Shown: piece after piece, positions 1-11,217 of the stretch
Numbering within the stretch: the stretch's first letter is position 1
Layout: each line of letters begins with the position of its first letter
Translations under genes and position numbers: made by a program
Source: Thermomucor indicae-seudaticae
Lineage: Eukaryota > Mucoromycota > Mucoromycetes > Mucorales > Lichtheimiaceae
Reading direction: 5' to 3'
DNA length: 64,000 nucleotides
Assembly (NCBI GenBank): GCA_000787465.1
Contig: JSYX01000045.1
Location: 38,973 to 102,972, forward strand
Notes under the pieces: model-generated
What the model was told of the DNA's origin: nothing
Database searches by the model: none
What the model saw: only the letters and a program-made list of their open reading frames with translations

Positions 1-1023
1 GTTTAGCGCACAGTTTCTCATATCTCCAAAACTATCCTGCCGAAGGACCAAGGAGAAATCCAGAATGCGTTGATTAATAATCTAGACACTCCGAAAGCCA
101 TTCTCCGTGGGTTCAAGCTTGAAGAAGCTGTGGAGCATTTGAAGAAAGCAGACGCCAAACTTGCATTGCTTATGACAGAGAGCTCATTAAAAACTTTCAA
201 ACAACGACTGGAGAGAGCAGGTTCAACAGATCCATTCAGGTAAGTGGGATACTGCCGGCACTTTGCGAAAGTCTTCTTAACTACATAGATTGTAAACCTT
301 AAAGGGCGCTAGCAACATCTATAATCTTTCAACAAATCAGTGGGAAAGCAGCGGCTTCAATCCGCACTCGGTTCATCAAGCTATTTGACTCTCCAGTTCC
401 AGTACCGGATGTGGTCACAAGCGATTTCCCATGGTTTCCGTCTCCACAAATGGTGTTGACCAAGTCAGTGGATGAATTGAGATCAGCTGGCCTTTCAACT
501 CGGAAAGCTGAATACATCCGTGATCTGGCGCTCAAGTTCTCTGAAAATGCCATCACTGCGGAGATGTTGGAGAAGATGACTGATCAAGAGATATCTAAAC
601 TTTTATGCTCAGTACGAGGGATTGGACAGGTAAGATAAAGAGGCTAATAAAAATGGAATGGAGGTTAAGAGATTTCTTGCAGTGGACTGTAGATATGTAC
701 TTGATGTTTGATATGGGACATCCGGATGTGCTTCCGCTGACGGATTTAGGTATTGTTTGGCGAGCGAATGTTGGTAACGTTAGATTAATCAACGACCTGC
801 TACAGGTATACGCAAGGGGTTGGCTGCTCACTTTGGCTTGAAAAGTGGTTTGCCATCACCTAGTGAGATGGAACAGCTTACGGCACCATGGCGGGTACTT
901 AGCAAAAGATGGTATAATGTACCCGAAGAGTAATACTGATAATTGTCCATGAAATAGCCTTTTAGGACCCTGGGGTGCTGGTATATGTGGCGTCTCATGG
1001 AGATCAAGACTGGGGCTGATTAA
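1..1023 (+). CDS. MAG1: DNA-3-methyladenine glycosylase, HhH-GPD family (5' partial)
   Basis: Base-excision repair glycosylase removing alkylated purines. The reading frame enters from outside the window, probably through an acceptor at bases 4-6. Exons I can join are about 7-239, 305-629, 683-749, 806-894 and 958-1023. The joined protein shows the helix-hairpin-helix stretch SVRGIGQWTVDMYLMF, then HPDVLPLTDLGIRKG. The Asp of LPLTD sits at the catalytic Asp position of this family. It ends with WRPFRTLGCWYMWR, matching the conserved C-terminal signature of yeast and bacterial AlkA/Mag1 proteins. The acceptor at 957 (not the later TAG at 965) is the one that keeps WRPFRTLG in frame. The family acts in the nucleus. 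The N-terminus and promoter lie outside the window. Confidence 0.9.
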
Positions 1024-2807
1024 TGGCATAAAACTGTGGTAAAGTGGTGGGATCTTGATTTTTTATGTGTTTAGCTATGGCAGACCGACGCTATTACTAT
1101 TTATTTAATGTTTTGGCTGTATCTTTGCTTTTACGCATAATAGGAGTATTGCCTAACCGGGTGATACTAAGTCCCATCATTTAGAACCGTGCGTTTACCG
1201 TGAAATATTGACGTTTTCTTTAAAGAGGCGAAGCTAATTGCATAGTATTATGCAGTACAAAGCTCTAGGGGCATTAACAGCGCGCAAAATAACACAATAA
1301 TGCAATTAAGGGGCAAAGTTTTAGTGTGCCTTTGGAAAAATTGGTCCCAGCTGCTTGTCAAGAAGTGATTACTGTATCCTGGTTCTTTGAGCTATCTATA
1401 TGCAGTCGTATCTATTTAATTCTGGGTGATTGCCATTACCGCTGAAAATTCTTGCATTTGACCGCCAGTATAGCTTGATATTATTCGCGCTTTTCCGTAG
1501 TAAAGTTTGCTTACTACTATGCAAAACCAAGGATAGCAATTAGTATCGCATTACCAATGTGATAAAACTGCTGATTTGTATGTACCATAAATCAAAAGAA
1601 ATATCCAGACCGTTCCATATGTGTGTGTGCATTTTTTAACTGCAGTAAAGCCACAGCTATAATTCTTACACTTAGACGTTGTATTATTTGCTGCTAAGAA
1701 GTTTCTGAGTGACCATTCACAAGCTCGACCAGACGCTGGTACAATAGAGCCAGTGACGGGCTTCAGTGATGGTCACATGTCTATGGTTTAGGAGCCACAG
1801 ATTCACTGCACAGCCATTTTTCAATAAAATTTTGACAGCAAGGGGGCATTAATGATGTCTGTGACACAAGCAGCCCCTAAATAAAAAAGCAACATTACCA
1901 CTTTTTTAATTTCCGTGCAAGCTTCGCTGAGATATTGTATTTGATAACTTTGGTGAACTAGCGCATAAAGATTAGACTTAACGAAACAGAGAATTTCTGC
2001 AATGTTTTCCTATGTATTTTTTGTCTGTTCAGCTGCACATACTGTTCGGGAAGTGCCAAATCAACCAAAAGCGTCTGCTTAACCCAAGACAGCTGATCGT
2101 TCATTTCAAGTAGCTAGGTTGGCGAGCGAAGAAGAAAAAGACGCTACCAATTGTATGAGTCCTAATCCTGTAGCCATGGTTATGATGAGCTATCTATAGG
2201 AAATTTGCGAACGCCTATCTATGTGTCTTCTCGTCCGACGCGCATGATCATTTATAGTTAGGCCATTTCGCTGCTTCTTTAGTAATAGAATTAACATTTT
2301 CCACTGGCTTGAATCGCGGCCACGCCCCAGTAGTCCGCCGTTGACCTCTACTCCGTCGTCGCCTCCCGTGGCACCACGTTTCCATTCCCCTAAGTCCTTC
2401 GTGCTTGCTTCTGTCTTTCCCGTACTCTGAACCATAATTTCTTTTTCGTTCTTTCCTCTTTCCTCTTGCCTTTCCCTTGGACACTTCAAGGGACTTTTTC
2501 TTAGTTCCCTTCCCCCTTCTAGATCTGGTGAGACCGGCTATGCTTGGAGCGATGCACTCACCGCTAATAAACACACATCTCAAACTCCGAGAAAAATAGA
2601 GTGAACACCTTCAAGTCGAAGATAGCATGGAAATAGTGGCCGTATTATAACAACTTGTGTATGTACTTTTCAACCTTGATCATGAATGCAGCCTTTTTTC
2701 GTGTATAAGAATACAGTAAGTTAATACGGGAATGGAAAGAAAAGAAGAAAGAGGAGGGAAATAAATATCTACATTAGATACATATGCAATAATGCAAGGA
2801 AGAAAGG
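1024..2807. other. intergenic, no gene supported
   Basis: About 1.8 kb between the 3' end of the glycosylase gene and the 3' end of the convergent mannosyltransferase gene. It is mostly AT-rich. A minus-strand ORF at 2190-2583 is rich in Lys/Arg/Glu from purine-rich codons, has no recognisable domain and no supporting exons, and I do not call it. I see no tRNA or repeat array here. Confidence 0.5.
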
Positions 2808-4496
2808 CTATGATATGAATGGCTTATGCTTTTGCGGTACATTTACAGCAGCTAATTCGGGGCGACTGACGACGCGACCGTCATCGAATATCTGATCGCC
2901 GTTGGGTAAGAAATCCCACCGCTGGCCTTCCTCGGGGAATTGGTTCCAGTTCTGTAATAAAACAAGTATGTTTAGCTTTCTTTGTCTTTGTCTCTTACTG
3001 AAGGATCCAGAAGAGATAGTTACCGGTAGACAAGAGCCCCATCCAAAGTCAAAGTTCGGCGTGTCCTCTAGTTGATTTAATTTTCCGGTGAGAAATCAGA
3101 AATCACATTGAGTCACAATGACGATTCTTTGTAATGCTACTGACCTGGGCACATGCATTTTCCCAACACACCGTCGTCGATGCAGTGGGCAAAGTTGTCG
3201 TGTTTATATCCGATATCGGTGAAAAAGTGGACTTGGCTCTTGTTCAGAAACAGACCCGCTGCTAAACTGTGAACAATCGCGTCGCCCCACCGTTCGTAAA
3301 AGAAGTTGCCGGTTTTATCAAGATAGTCGAAATAAGCCTGACGAAATCGCCTCAGTCAGAATCCATGTTTGGCTCTATATCATCAAGATATTACCTGATA
3401 TCGTGGGTCGCGCCACAAGTTGAGTGAGGCGATCTCAAAGTTAGACCAGAAATGGCACAGATTATAGCCGTTCTCGTCTCCAAACATCCGTAGCAAGTTG
3501 GTCTTTAATCCATGCTTATGTGCGAAACGAAGGGTATGTTCCCAGATTGTCGGGATTGTTTCAGGTATCTCTTGAAGAGTGATGGTAAAACTGTAGAGCT
3601 TATTGTTGTCCTGCATGAAGAGAAAAGGATCATAGTCCAGGTCGCAATAAAAGTGCACACCGGGTTCGACTCGCCTAGACAAGTCATTAAAGGTTATATA
3701 ATTAGGGAATGGGACGATTCGTGTTCTCACCAGTAATAGTCGTATTTAGCGAGCAGCGGGTGCCGATAAAACCATCCAGAATTGAAGCGGCACATGTGCC
3801 TGTAGGACAAGGATCCACCGTACAGGATATTGCGGGATTGCATATCTGCAAGTTTCTCGTTCATGACCGTTACATTGACCCATTCTGGAACAGACCACAT
3901 TTCTTTCGGAACAAGACCAAACTCGACCGGCGCTTTGGTCAAAGCAAGAATAGAAGTCTTGAAGAGTTCCGTAAAGGGTTCATCGTTGAGGAATACGTAT
4001 GGATATTGGAAATTGCGATTGAAGCGGCTAAAAAAGAGTCCTACGACGTAAGTAACAGGATCATAATGTTGCACGTATCGTAGGAAGATACACACTCTTC
4101 AAATTCACGAATCGTTCTTCGCATCGGAACCAGTTCGCTATTTCGACAAAGAATAACAATGACTGCATTGGCTTTTCGCGTCGTATTCGTGGAAAGCAGC
4201 GTCTCGTTTAGCGGGTTGTTTCTTTGTGTATTCACGTCGATACCAGGGTACAGCCTGCAGGAGGAATACGATAGGTCTGTATTTAAATCTTCTCCATGGG
4301 TAACGTCAGCTTGTTTATTGTTGTCTGTTTTCATGTATTGTTCTTCTTGATTCAAGTATCCCTTCTGTTCATTCTGCACTATCGAGAAGCACGAGCCACC
4401 ATTGGAGGAAGACCGGGAAGCCAGCCACAGGGATCCAAAGTAAAAGACGCATACACCTGTTAACAGGATAAAGTATGATATGCTACTACGCCTCAT
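2808..4496 (-). CDS. GT15 (Kre2/Mnt1) alpha-1,2-mannosyltransferase
   Basis: Golgi type II membrane glycosyltransferase adding alpha-1,2-mannose from GDP-mannose to O- and N-glycans. Six exons join cleanly: 4496-4096, 4027-3731, 3674-3395, 3337-3145, 3067-3024 and 2951-2808. The start gives a short cytosolic tail (MRRSS), one membrane anchor (about residues 8-25) and a stem. The catalytic domain shows EDRFNRNFQYPYVFLND, SYRHMCRFNSGWF, RVEPGVHFYCDLDYDPF and YNLCHFWSNFEIASL. The Glu of SNFEIASL corresponds to the nucleophile reported for the yeast enzyme. The C-terminus has FGWGSCLP and the stop at 2808-2810. The first intron is placed by restoring EDRFN, which is conserved in the family. Length, about 450 residues, is normal. 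Which paralogue of the KRE2/KTR set it is cannot be told. Confidence 0.93.
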
Positions 4497-5470
4497 TCGA
4501 TGAAATAAAAAGTTTGGACGAATGGAAAGGAAAACAGAAGAAAAAAAGATGCTCTATTGAAATGAAGAAATGATGCACTGGGCCTGATTATTATCAATTT
4601 TCCGCGCTGAGAAAAAACTCAGCTTTCGTTTCCTTTTAAGACATGGGATCGACAGCGCAACTTCTTTTTTCCCTGCATGACCTGTCACAAAGGTGTTTCG
4701 CCATTGTGTACTGCATCTTTATGGTGAAATTCTCTCAGCTTGTATAAAGCCGTTAGACTCCAAGAGCCTATTGTTTTACTGCGAATGGGTAACCTTACAA
4801 ACGGAGTGTTTCAGTCGCCGATACACATGTAAATGGCCTTGGCAGAAGTCGATAATCCCGCGGTTAAAGCACAATACCGGGTAATTTTAGAAGGCGCGCC
4901 ATCAAACCGGAACAAGCCGATGCGATATTTTTACCGCGCAGCAGTCGCTGTCTACTTCTTGGCGCAGCAAGACGTTATGGAAACAAAATTGTATTATACG
5001 GCCTTCTTGGCAACGGATATTCCACTAAGGTATTTTCGAAGATACTGACTATGCTTTGTTTGGGAGTGCCCCGCTCCCAAGTTTACTGGGATCCACGACT
5101 TTGTCATGTCTTTATAGTTTGTGCCCATATTCATTGCGTCAACCCTTTCCCTTGAATCTTGCGCAGGCACGTAACATTATTGAATTTATTAAAGCCCAAA
5201 GGACGTCATTTTGCAAGATGGAACATGGCACACGGAACATCGATCAACATAAAGCCCGAAACATGTATTGTTACACGAAGGCCATTGTGCACAGGCTTGG
5301 CAGAGAAAAGGATCGGCGAAAAGAAAATGGAACATAATGGGAATTCGACGATTCACCCTGTTACCGCGGGACTCAAGTTTGCTGTATCCAGAATATCACC
5401 GTCAATTGTTTACAAATACAACTTGAGCTTATTTACGCCATGCCAAATAACTTGCAAAGCACATGCTGTC
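4497..5470. other. upstream region of the GT15 gene, no gene supported
   Basis: About 970 bp separating the mannosyltransferase start from the 3' end of the next minus-strand gene. Short plus-strand frames (4693-4884, 4833-5048, 5056-5476) lack recognisable motifs and overlap each other in different frames, so I regard them as chance. A small GC-rich inverted repeat (GGGAG-TGCCCCG-CTCCC) lies at about 5061-5077. Confidence 0.4.
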
Positions 5471-6590
5471 TTATAAATCCCGAGTTTCGCTATAAGACGA
5501 CTGAAAAAAGCATGGCTGACTGCGCGAAAAGCTGCATCGCACAGTATGAATCGAAGCTATGCGGTATCTTCTTTCTTTGCCAGATTGCCTGTCACGATAG
5601 GCGACCGCCCCGAGAGCGAACGGAACAGCGAAAAGCGTCCACAACAAAGCGACACCCTACCAAAGTGAGCAACTCAATATCTTCTGCTGGAACCGGACGA
5701 TGGTACTTACCAGTAGCAGAAAAGCTGGAATAAAGACGTAAAGCGTTGGGATTATAACCAGGTTATCGAGACGTCGTCCCAACAGGACAAGGAAAACAAG
5801 AAGTATATCGCTGCAGCTAAAGAATACAGCAACATCAATTCGCGGTGCTGGTCTCCTGGAATTTGGCGCATTCTGCCAGATTAGCAAAGCGTCCAAAACA
5901 AAAAGGACCACACATAGGTAGAATGGCGCAAAGATGTTGAATGCCCGAGGATCAAGAATTTCTTGGTCGAGACGCTGCGCCGGCAGGACGAAGCCGACGG
6001 TGCTGAAGATGGCGAAGAACGTCTCGTCCAAAATGAAAGGCGACCGCCGAACTTTCCAGTAGATACTCGAGCTGATGCCAGTAAAGAATAACTGAAATAC
6101 GTTTGTTAGTAACTGGAGACATGTCCAGGCAAACAGGGGAGCAAGCGCGGCCCGTAGGGTGATTCATAGGACACCTTCGGGTCGAAGAGCAATCAAGGCC
6201 TGAAAAACAATGAAGCAGCCTACGCGGAAAGATAGTAAGAAGGCTTCTAGCTTGGAAGCATCGACCAGTTTATGATATCCCTGGTGGTATATCGCATGTC
6301 GCTGAACGCTGTCTGTGAGCCAGATGAAAAGGGTGGAAAAAGTACCCAACAGCATAAAGCCGTCAAGCACCCAGAGTGGCGAAAAGATTATGATCTAAGA
6401 CACGTCCTCCGAGTGATCGTCAACTTTAAGCGCGAGACAAACGAGGAAGCTTGTTAATGATGCTAATATACAAAGATTCGCAAAGAGCATGATAGGTGGA
6501 ACAAGAGACGGAGTAAACTGGGATAGGAGAAGGACAAAGCGCTCGACATATCGTAGCCGTGACGAAAAGGCTAACGTTCTCTGTGATGTA
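5471..6590 (-). pseudogene. TMEM185-like multi-pass membrane protein with two in-frame stops
   Basis: Reading minus-strand from about 6587 to the donor at 5710, one continuous frame encodes repeated hydrophobic units of the TMEM185 (transmembrane Fragile-X-F) type. Each has an LRLD-like motif followed by a FAPLW-like motif: LALKVDD...FSPLW, LIALRPEG...LAPLF, QRLDQEI...FAPFY and RRLDN...FIPAF. The frame is broken only twice, by TAG at 6395-6397 and TGA at 6164-6166. The three blocks are exactly in phase (distances 231 and 135 nt). After the donor at 5710 a further exon continues GVALLWTLFAVPFALG and stops at 5471-5473. An upstream minus-strand frame (start about 7039) with a hydrophobic N-terminus may be the first exon, but I could not join it. 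Either this is a decayed gene or the stops are removed by very short or weak introns (48 and about 83 nt candidates). Family assignment is moderate. Confidence 0.5.
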
Positions 6591-7853
6591 GACTGCAGTC
6601 ATGCCGATTTTGTCGTACATTTTCCACTTTACCGGATACAGAAGAACCTTTTCACGGCAACCCAGAATACTCTTTCAATATTAAATTATTGAAGGATACA
6701 TCCGTTGCGTGCTATTATAGCCAATTCTGCCTATACGTAACGTCGGTCACTCTTAATCCGTGTGCAGAGTCTTGTTTCTGTGTTACTATATGTACCTCTT
6801 CGTACGACCTATCAAATGATGAAAGATACGCATTAGTGTGTAGTTTCTATCGACCGAGGAAGTTCACCGTTTACAGATGTATGCGAGAAAACAGATAACA
6901 AGCAGTGCAGAGCCTCTGCAGTTGCAGAATTGTCGACATGAAGGAAGCCATAAAGTTCGCGATCTACTTTCTTAATAATGTACTCAAAGTACAGAAGGAT
7001 GAAGAGAAAAAGAACGATCTTATTGTTCCTGTTCATGATAGCTTGAATTCGTGGCCTTGTCCTACGCTCAAGTATGGCGCAAGCGATGCCGGAAATCCTA
7101 CACACACATGCCCGCTGCTCAGCATGACAGCTCCGTTATGGAAATTGCGCAGCAAAAGGACAATTGACATCATGGCTTTCTTTAATTATCGTTGAGGTGA
7201 CCATTTACAGGAACATGCGCATATTCATCGGCTTTCGAACAGCGTTAGAAAACCCTTCATGGTATCGATAAGTCACTTTTGGTTTAGGGATTTCAACTAG
7301 AAACGGGCATGGTTAAACACAGGTCGGGCAATCCGTTAGTTATTCAGATAGCTTACCACTTTGTACAGTGGTTTTTGGGGTGCTTTTCTCGGTCTGCTGA
7401 ATAGGACGGCCAAAAAAATCAGTAGGAACCTACAGAATGACGTTAGTCAGGTTCAGGTATACCCCAAATCCAAAGTTTCCTGCTTTTACCTTGTTTTTCA
7501 TTTTCGCCTTTATTTTTTCTTCGACTTTTTCCCTATAACAATAGGCATTTCAGCGCATCTATAGCTTGCACGCTTTTATCGCTTTCACATACTCTTTAAC
7601 GACAGGTGTCCGTGTTCGCAGGGATGCGCCATCTTGTTCACCAGCCGCCTCCTCACGCCGACGTAGCAGTTCTGTTTCAATCTAACAATTGATTTGTAGT
7701 TTAGGACCACTGTTGCGAATTACTTTCAGTACACTTTGTCAAACCTCTTGAGCAATAAGTTGCCGCACGCCATATCTGTTTGGCATTTGAAAGTTTCCTT
7801 TTGACGATTTAAAGTCAATTATCTGTTCGATTGGCCTGGTTATAAAAGATGCC
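6591..7853. other. intergenic or unresolved 5' exons
   Basis: Region between the TMEM185-like frame and the Ctf18 stop. A minus-strand frame at 6833-7105 (best ATG at about 7039, hydrophobic start MNRNNKIVLFLFILLYFEY) could be the first exon of the TMEM185-like gene. The rest up to 7853 is AT-rich and shows nothing I can support as a gene. Confidence 0.3.
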
Positions 7854-10800
7854 TTAGTAGATTCTCAGGGGCCATTGTTTTTTCCAGACGTACGGTTCCA
7901 ACTTGTAGAAAAATTGACCGTCGCTGTTTTTATCTTGAAGGAATGTCAGACCAAACTCAATCATGGTGTTGACCATTCTAGACAGGACTTCTTGTTCCGC
8001 TGGTTTGATCAGTTGCTTGTTCACCTATGATATGGATAAGTATCATTTAAACATGCAGCAGTCTTGCACAGGGAACTTACGGGACGAAGATCTGGGGAGA
8101 TGATTCGTATCAAGCGAGGCACCAGTTCTGTTGTTATAATGTCTCGATGTAAAGCTCTCCGACGTGCCGGATGTATACCAGCTAGAAATGCAGATATCAG
8201 ACTCTCATTGGACTTTTTGGCGGTAAAGTTCTACAAACGATAATATAAGACGGGGTTGTACTTGTGTTGCTACCTTCAAGAGGGGCATTGTTACCTCATA
8301 ATCCGTTTTCGGGTATTCTACACGGTGTTCTTGAGCGGCTGATCCAGCGAAAAACCGATGGAAGTTCACGATTGGAAGAGGTAAATAACCATAAAGTCCG
8401 TACTCGTGGGTATTATTGACACGATGATCAATATGATCATAGAAATTGAGCCATTCGCCCATCTGGACGATCTTTTCACCGGCCGTATCGTGAAATCGCA
8501 TTTTCGGATACGACTCAAAGCAGCCTGGAATACATTTGCATTTACCCACAGTGAAACCCACAACCATACATGTATTTTACCTTGCATAATCTTTTCAAAT
8601 TCCCCATTGTCCATCACTGATTGGATAAGTCTCGTAAAGTATTTATCGTTCTTGTCTGCCAAGAAATATCGTGGATTAGTCCATTGACGGTTAGTTAGTA
8701 GGGGATGAACTTACCAAGAGCATCTTTTTCCGCAGGCGTCTTCTTTGAGGCATTGGGAGCATTAAAGAGCTCTTCCCAAACCGTAAATAGGGACTTCCCC
8801 ATGTCCTTGCGACCAAAAGCGCCCTCGTCCAACATAGCTTTGGTGAAAGACGAGCTTTTACCGCTTATAAACTGCGCACATATATGAGCATTTATCCTTG
8901 CCAAAAAATGCGGCAAAGTTGGTTTACCTGTAGAGTATGTAGACAGCTTCGAACATCACCTTCTGTCATCTCTGCTAGTAAGCTTAGCGTTCGAAGGTCG
9001 GTCCGAAGGCCCTCCATCTCGCATATTTGCTGCAGCCGTTTGGCAATTGTTAGCATAGGTAGTTTCCTGAACTGTACGATTTGTGCGACTGTTCGAAGTG
9101 GTCGAAGCACAGGAGCGTAACTGAACAAAAATTTGTTGAGTTGTCTAAACATATATCAGCATAATGAAGACTCACAGGTCATTGCATATACAGATGATGG
9201 GTCTCAGAAGTGGCTGCGCCTTTTTTGACTTCCCTGTACATAATTTCCACCTCTTATTTAAACGTATCATGGTCGTCCAGTAGTTCCAACTATTTACCTC
9301 TCCGTGTCACTTCCCCGTCTGTGCTGCTGGTTTTACCTTCTGCTGTGGCAAGCTGGACAAGCTGCTTAATGAAGCTCTACCATGGGGAGCATAGATGAAA
9401 AGATCCAGCTATAGAAAACGACTAGCTATAAGCATACCTCGCTCCCGCCTCCGCTGCTGGCACCATCGATCTCGTCAATAATAAGCAAGTTAGGCTTTTG
9501 CTGCATACTAACGGTCGTCTTTCCGTCCTCAGTTGACGTGTACTTGTTGATAATAGCTTGCATTTCCAGGGCAGACTTTATCTTGGACTTAACGACCTCT
9601 CCAGTTCGGTCGTCACTGCACAAGATGTTATAAAAGGATTTTTCCCATTGGTTGCCTCTTTTCTCGTACCTGGCATTCACCTCAATAATGTTATATCCCG
9701 CGTGCTTGGCTACAACATGTGCCAAGGTCGTCTTACCAAAGCCCGGAGGCCCGGCCAATAACAGTATCTAAACCAACAGAGCCAACCTCAGTTTCAGGGC
9801 TTAGATCAAAACTCCTATTATCTTACCTTCTTTTCTGGCCGCATCAACCGATCTTTAGGCTTCAATAAAAGAGAATAAGCAATTGTTATGCTTTAGATAC
9901 TTCGTTTTGTAACCTACCCTGTTTTCATCGTATTTGCTAAAACCCTGACTGTTCCCGAAGCTGTTCTTATAGTTTCGCATAGCTTTATCTCTCTGCGACT
10001 CTGACGGTGGTAGCCGGCCAAAGACACAATAGTCCCACTGTTTCACCCATTTCAGCACTTCTCTGTTGACACGCTGGTCAATGTGAAGACACGCAAAGTG
10101 AAGGCACGTTAACACGATTCATAATCCACTCTTCGTCCTTTCATTCTTCCTACCTCGTCTCCTAATAGACTCATGAACGAATTTGGTCTGTACTTGTCGA
10201 CCCAAAGTTGATTTGTATCTGCTGACTCATGGTCTCCTTCCTTCAATTTCCCTTTGTGAGCACGGCGTATCCGTTTCCTCTGATGCTCATCGCTAGATAG
10301 AACGATGAGACATTGTTTGTTGCCAGTTTAAGTTGATAGGCTTGAAAACTTACTCTTGCAAGGACCGATCCACTCGCTTCCGTTCCAATTCCACACGTTC
10401 TGCTTCGCGAAGTACTTTCGAAAATGGCCTTCCCAAAAGGTTCGTTTTACTCTTTACACGGTTTATTGTTTGCTTGGATGCCATGCTTTCTGCAGCACGA
10501 ACGGACCGAGGGAAATAGACTGTTTTGCCCGTGAGCGGACAAGTACTGGCGATAAAGCTTCCGGTCGGTGGTGGTCGGCTATAAACGTGAGGTAAAGACG
10601 TTGTTGTTGCTGCTGCTGCTTCTTTAGACGGGCCTGCGATGGCGTCCCGAAGAGACTTCGCCAGATTAAGGCCAGTTTTCTGCATGTTTTGTCGAAGTGC
10701 TCGTGATAGCGGCGACTCTTCGTTATCGACTTCAAGCGGTATCCTGCTCACTCTGTTGTCGAGGGCCATCATTTCGAATTCTTGTGCGGCCCCGAGCGAT

Positions 10801-11217
10801 CGCTCGCTAGCCGAGGTATTTGTGCGTACAAACAAGGATTCTGTTACTTGTTCTTCGTCCAACGACTCTTGCGATTTGATTTCCGTTCTTTGCCTCTTGG
10901 CCGCTGTTGATGCATTGAGTCAGGGGAAGGAGACAAAGTTCATCTCAATACTAGCAAAAAAAAGACTTACGTGTCCTTTCTTCTTCATTCTTCAGGAACT
11001 CGTCCACGTCTGGGGGCCCAGACTTACGTGCTCGTTCTTCTTCATTTTTCAGGAACTCGTCCACGTCTGGAGGCGGCGCAATCGATTCCTCGGCGGCCTT
11101 TGCAATGAGAAAGTCTTCGTCATCGTCATCAATGCTAAAGAATTCGCTGTCCCTGGGTCTTTTCAGTGAATCCATGTTGTTAAAGGCGAAAATGGTGCGA
11201 CGCCGGAGTTCCGCCAT
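7854..11217 (-). CDS. CTF18: Ctf18, large subunit of the alternative RFC clamp loader
   Basis: AAA+ ATPase of the Ctf18-RFC complex, which loads PCNA during replication and supports sister-chromatid cohesion and the checkpoint. The start is ATG at 11217 (MAELRRRTIF). The disordered N-terminus carries a tandem 19-residue unit. Later exons give WVDKYRPNSFMSLLGDE, the Ctf18 insert GRLPPSESQRDKA, Walker A AGPPGFGKTTLAH (about 9720-9758), Walker B LLIIDEIDGASSGGG, RPLRTVAQIVQFRK, LLAEMTEGDVRSCLHTLQ and the Ctf18-specific C-terminal part (FGRKDMGKSLFTVWEELF, AEYLNFYDHID-type segment). The stop is at 7854-7856 after YVWKKQWPLRIY. There are many short introns. The tail residues resemble the C-terminal segment through which this subunit binds Ctf8/Dcc1 in other species (inference). 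Exon 1 ends at a duplicated splice donor, described in the findings. Confidence 0.9.
10971..11090 (-). repeat. tandem 57-nt duplication at the end of CTF18 exon 1
   Basis: Two near-identical copies encode PPDVDEFLKNEEERARKSG and PPDVDEFLKNEEERTRKS. Each copy ends in the same AC|GTAAGT donor, at 11027 (upstream) and 10970 (downstream). The copies differ at only a few bases, so the duplication looks fairly recent. Confidence 0.8.

Noticed and set aside
2190..2583. Two overlapping minus-strand ORFs of about 100 residues
   Set aside because: Composition is simply Lys/Arg/Glu from purine-rich DNA, no motif or partner exon, and two frames are open at once.
3709..4083. 124-codon plus-strand ORF
   Set aside because: Antisense to GT15 exon 2, whose motifs are unmistakable.
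10639..11169. 176-codon plus-strand ORF
   Set aside because: Antisense shadow of CTF18 exons; its length comes from the biased N-terminal codons and the tandem duplication.
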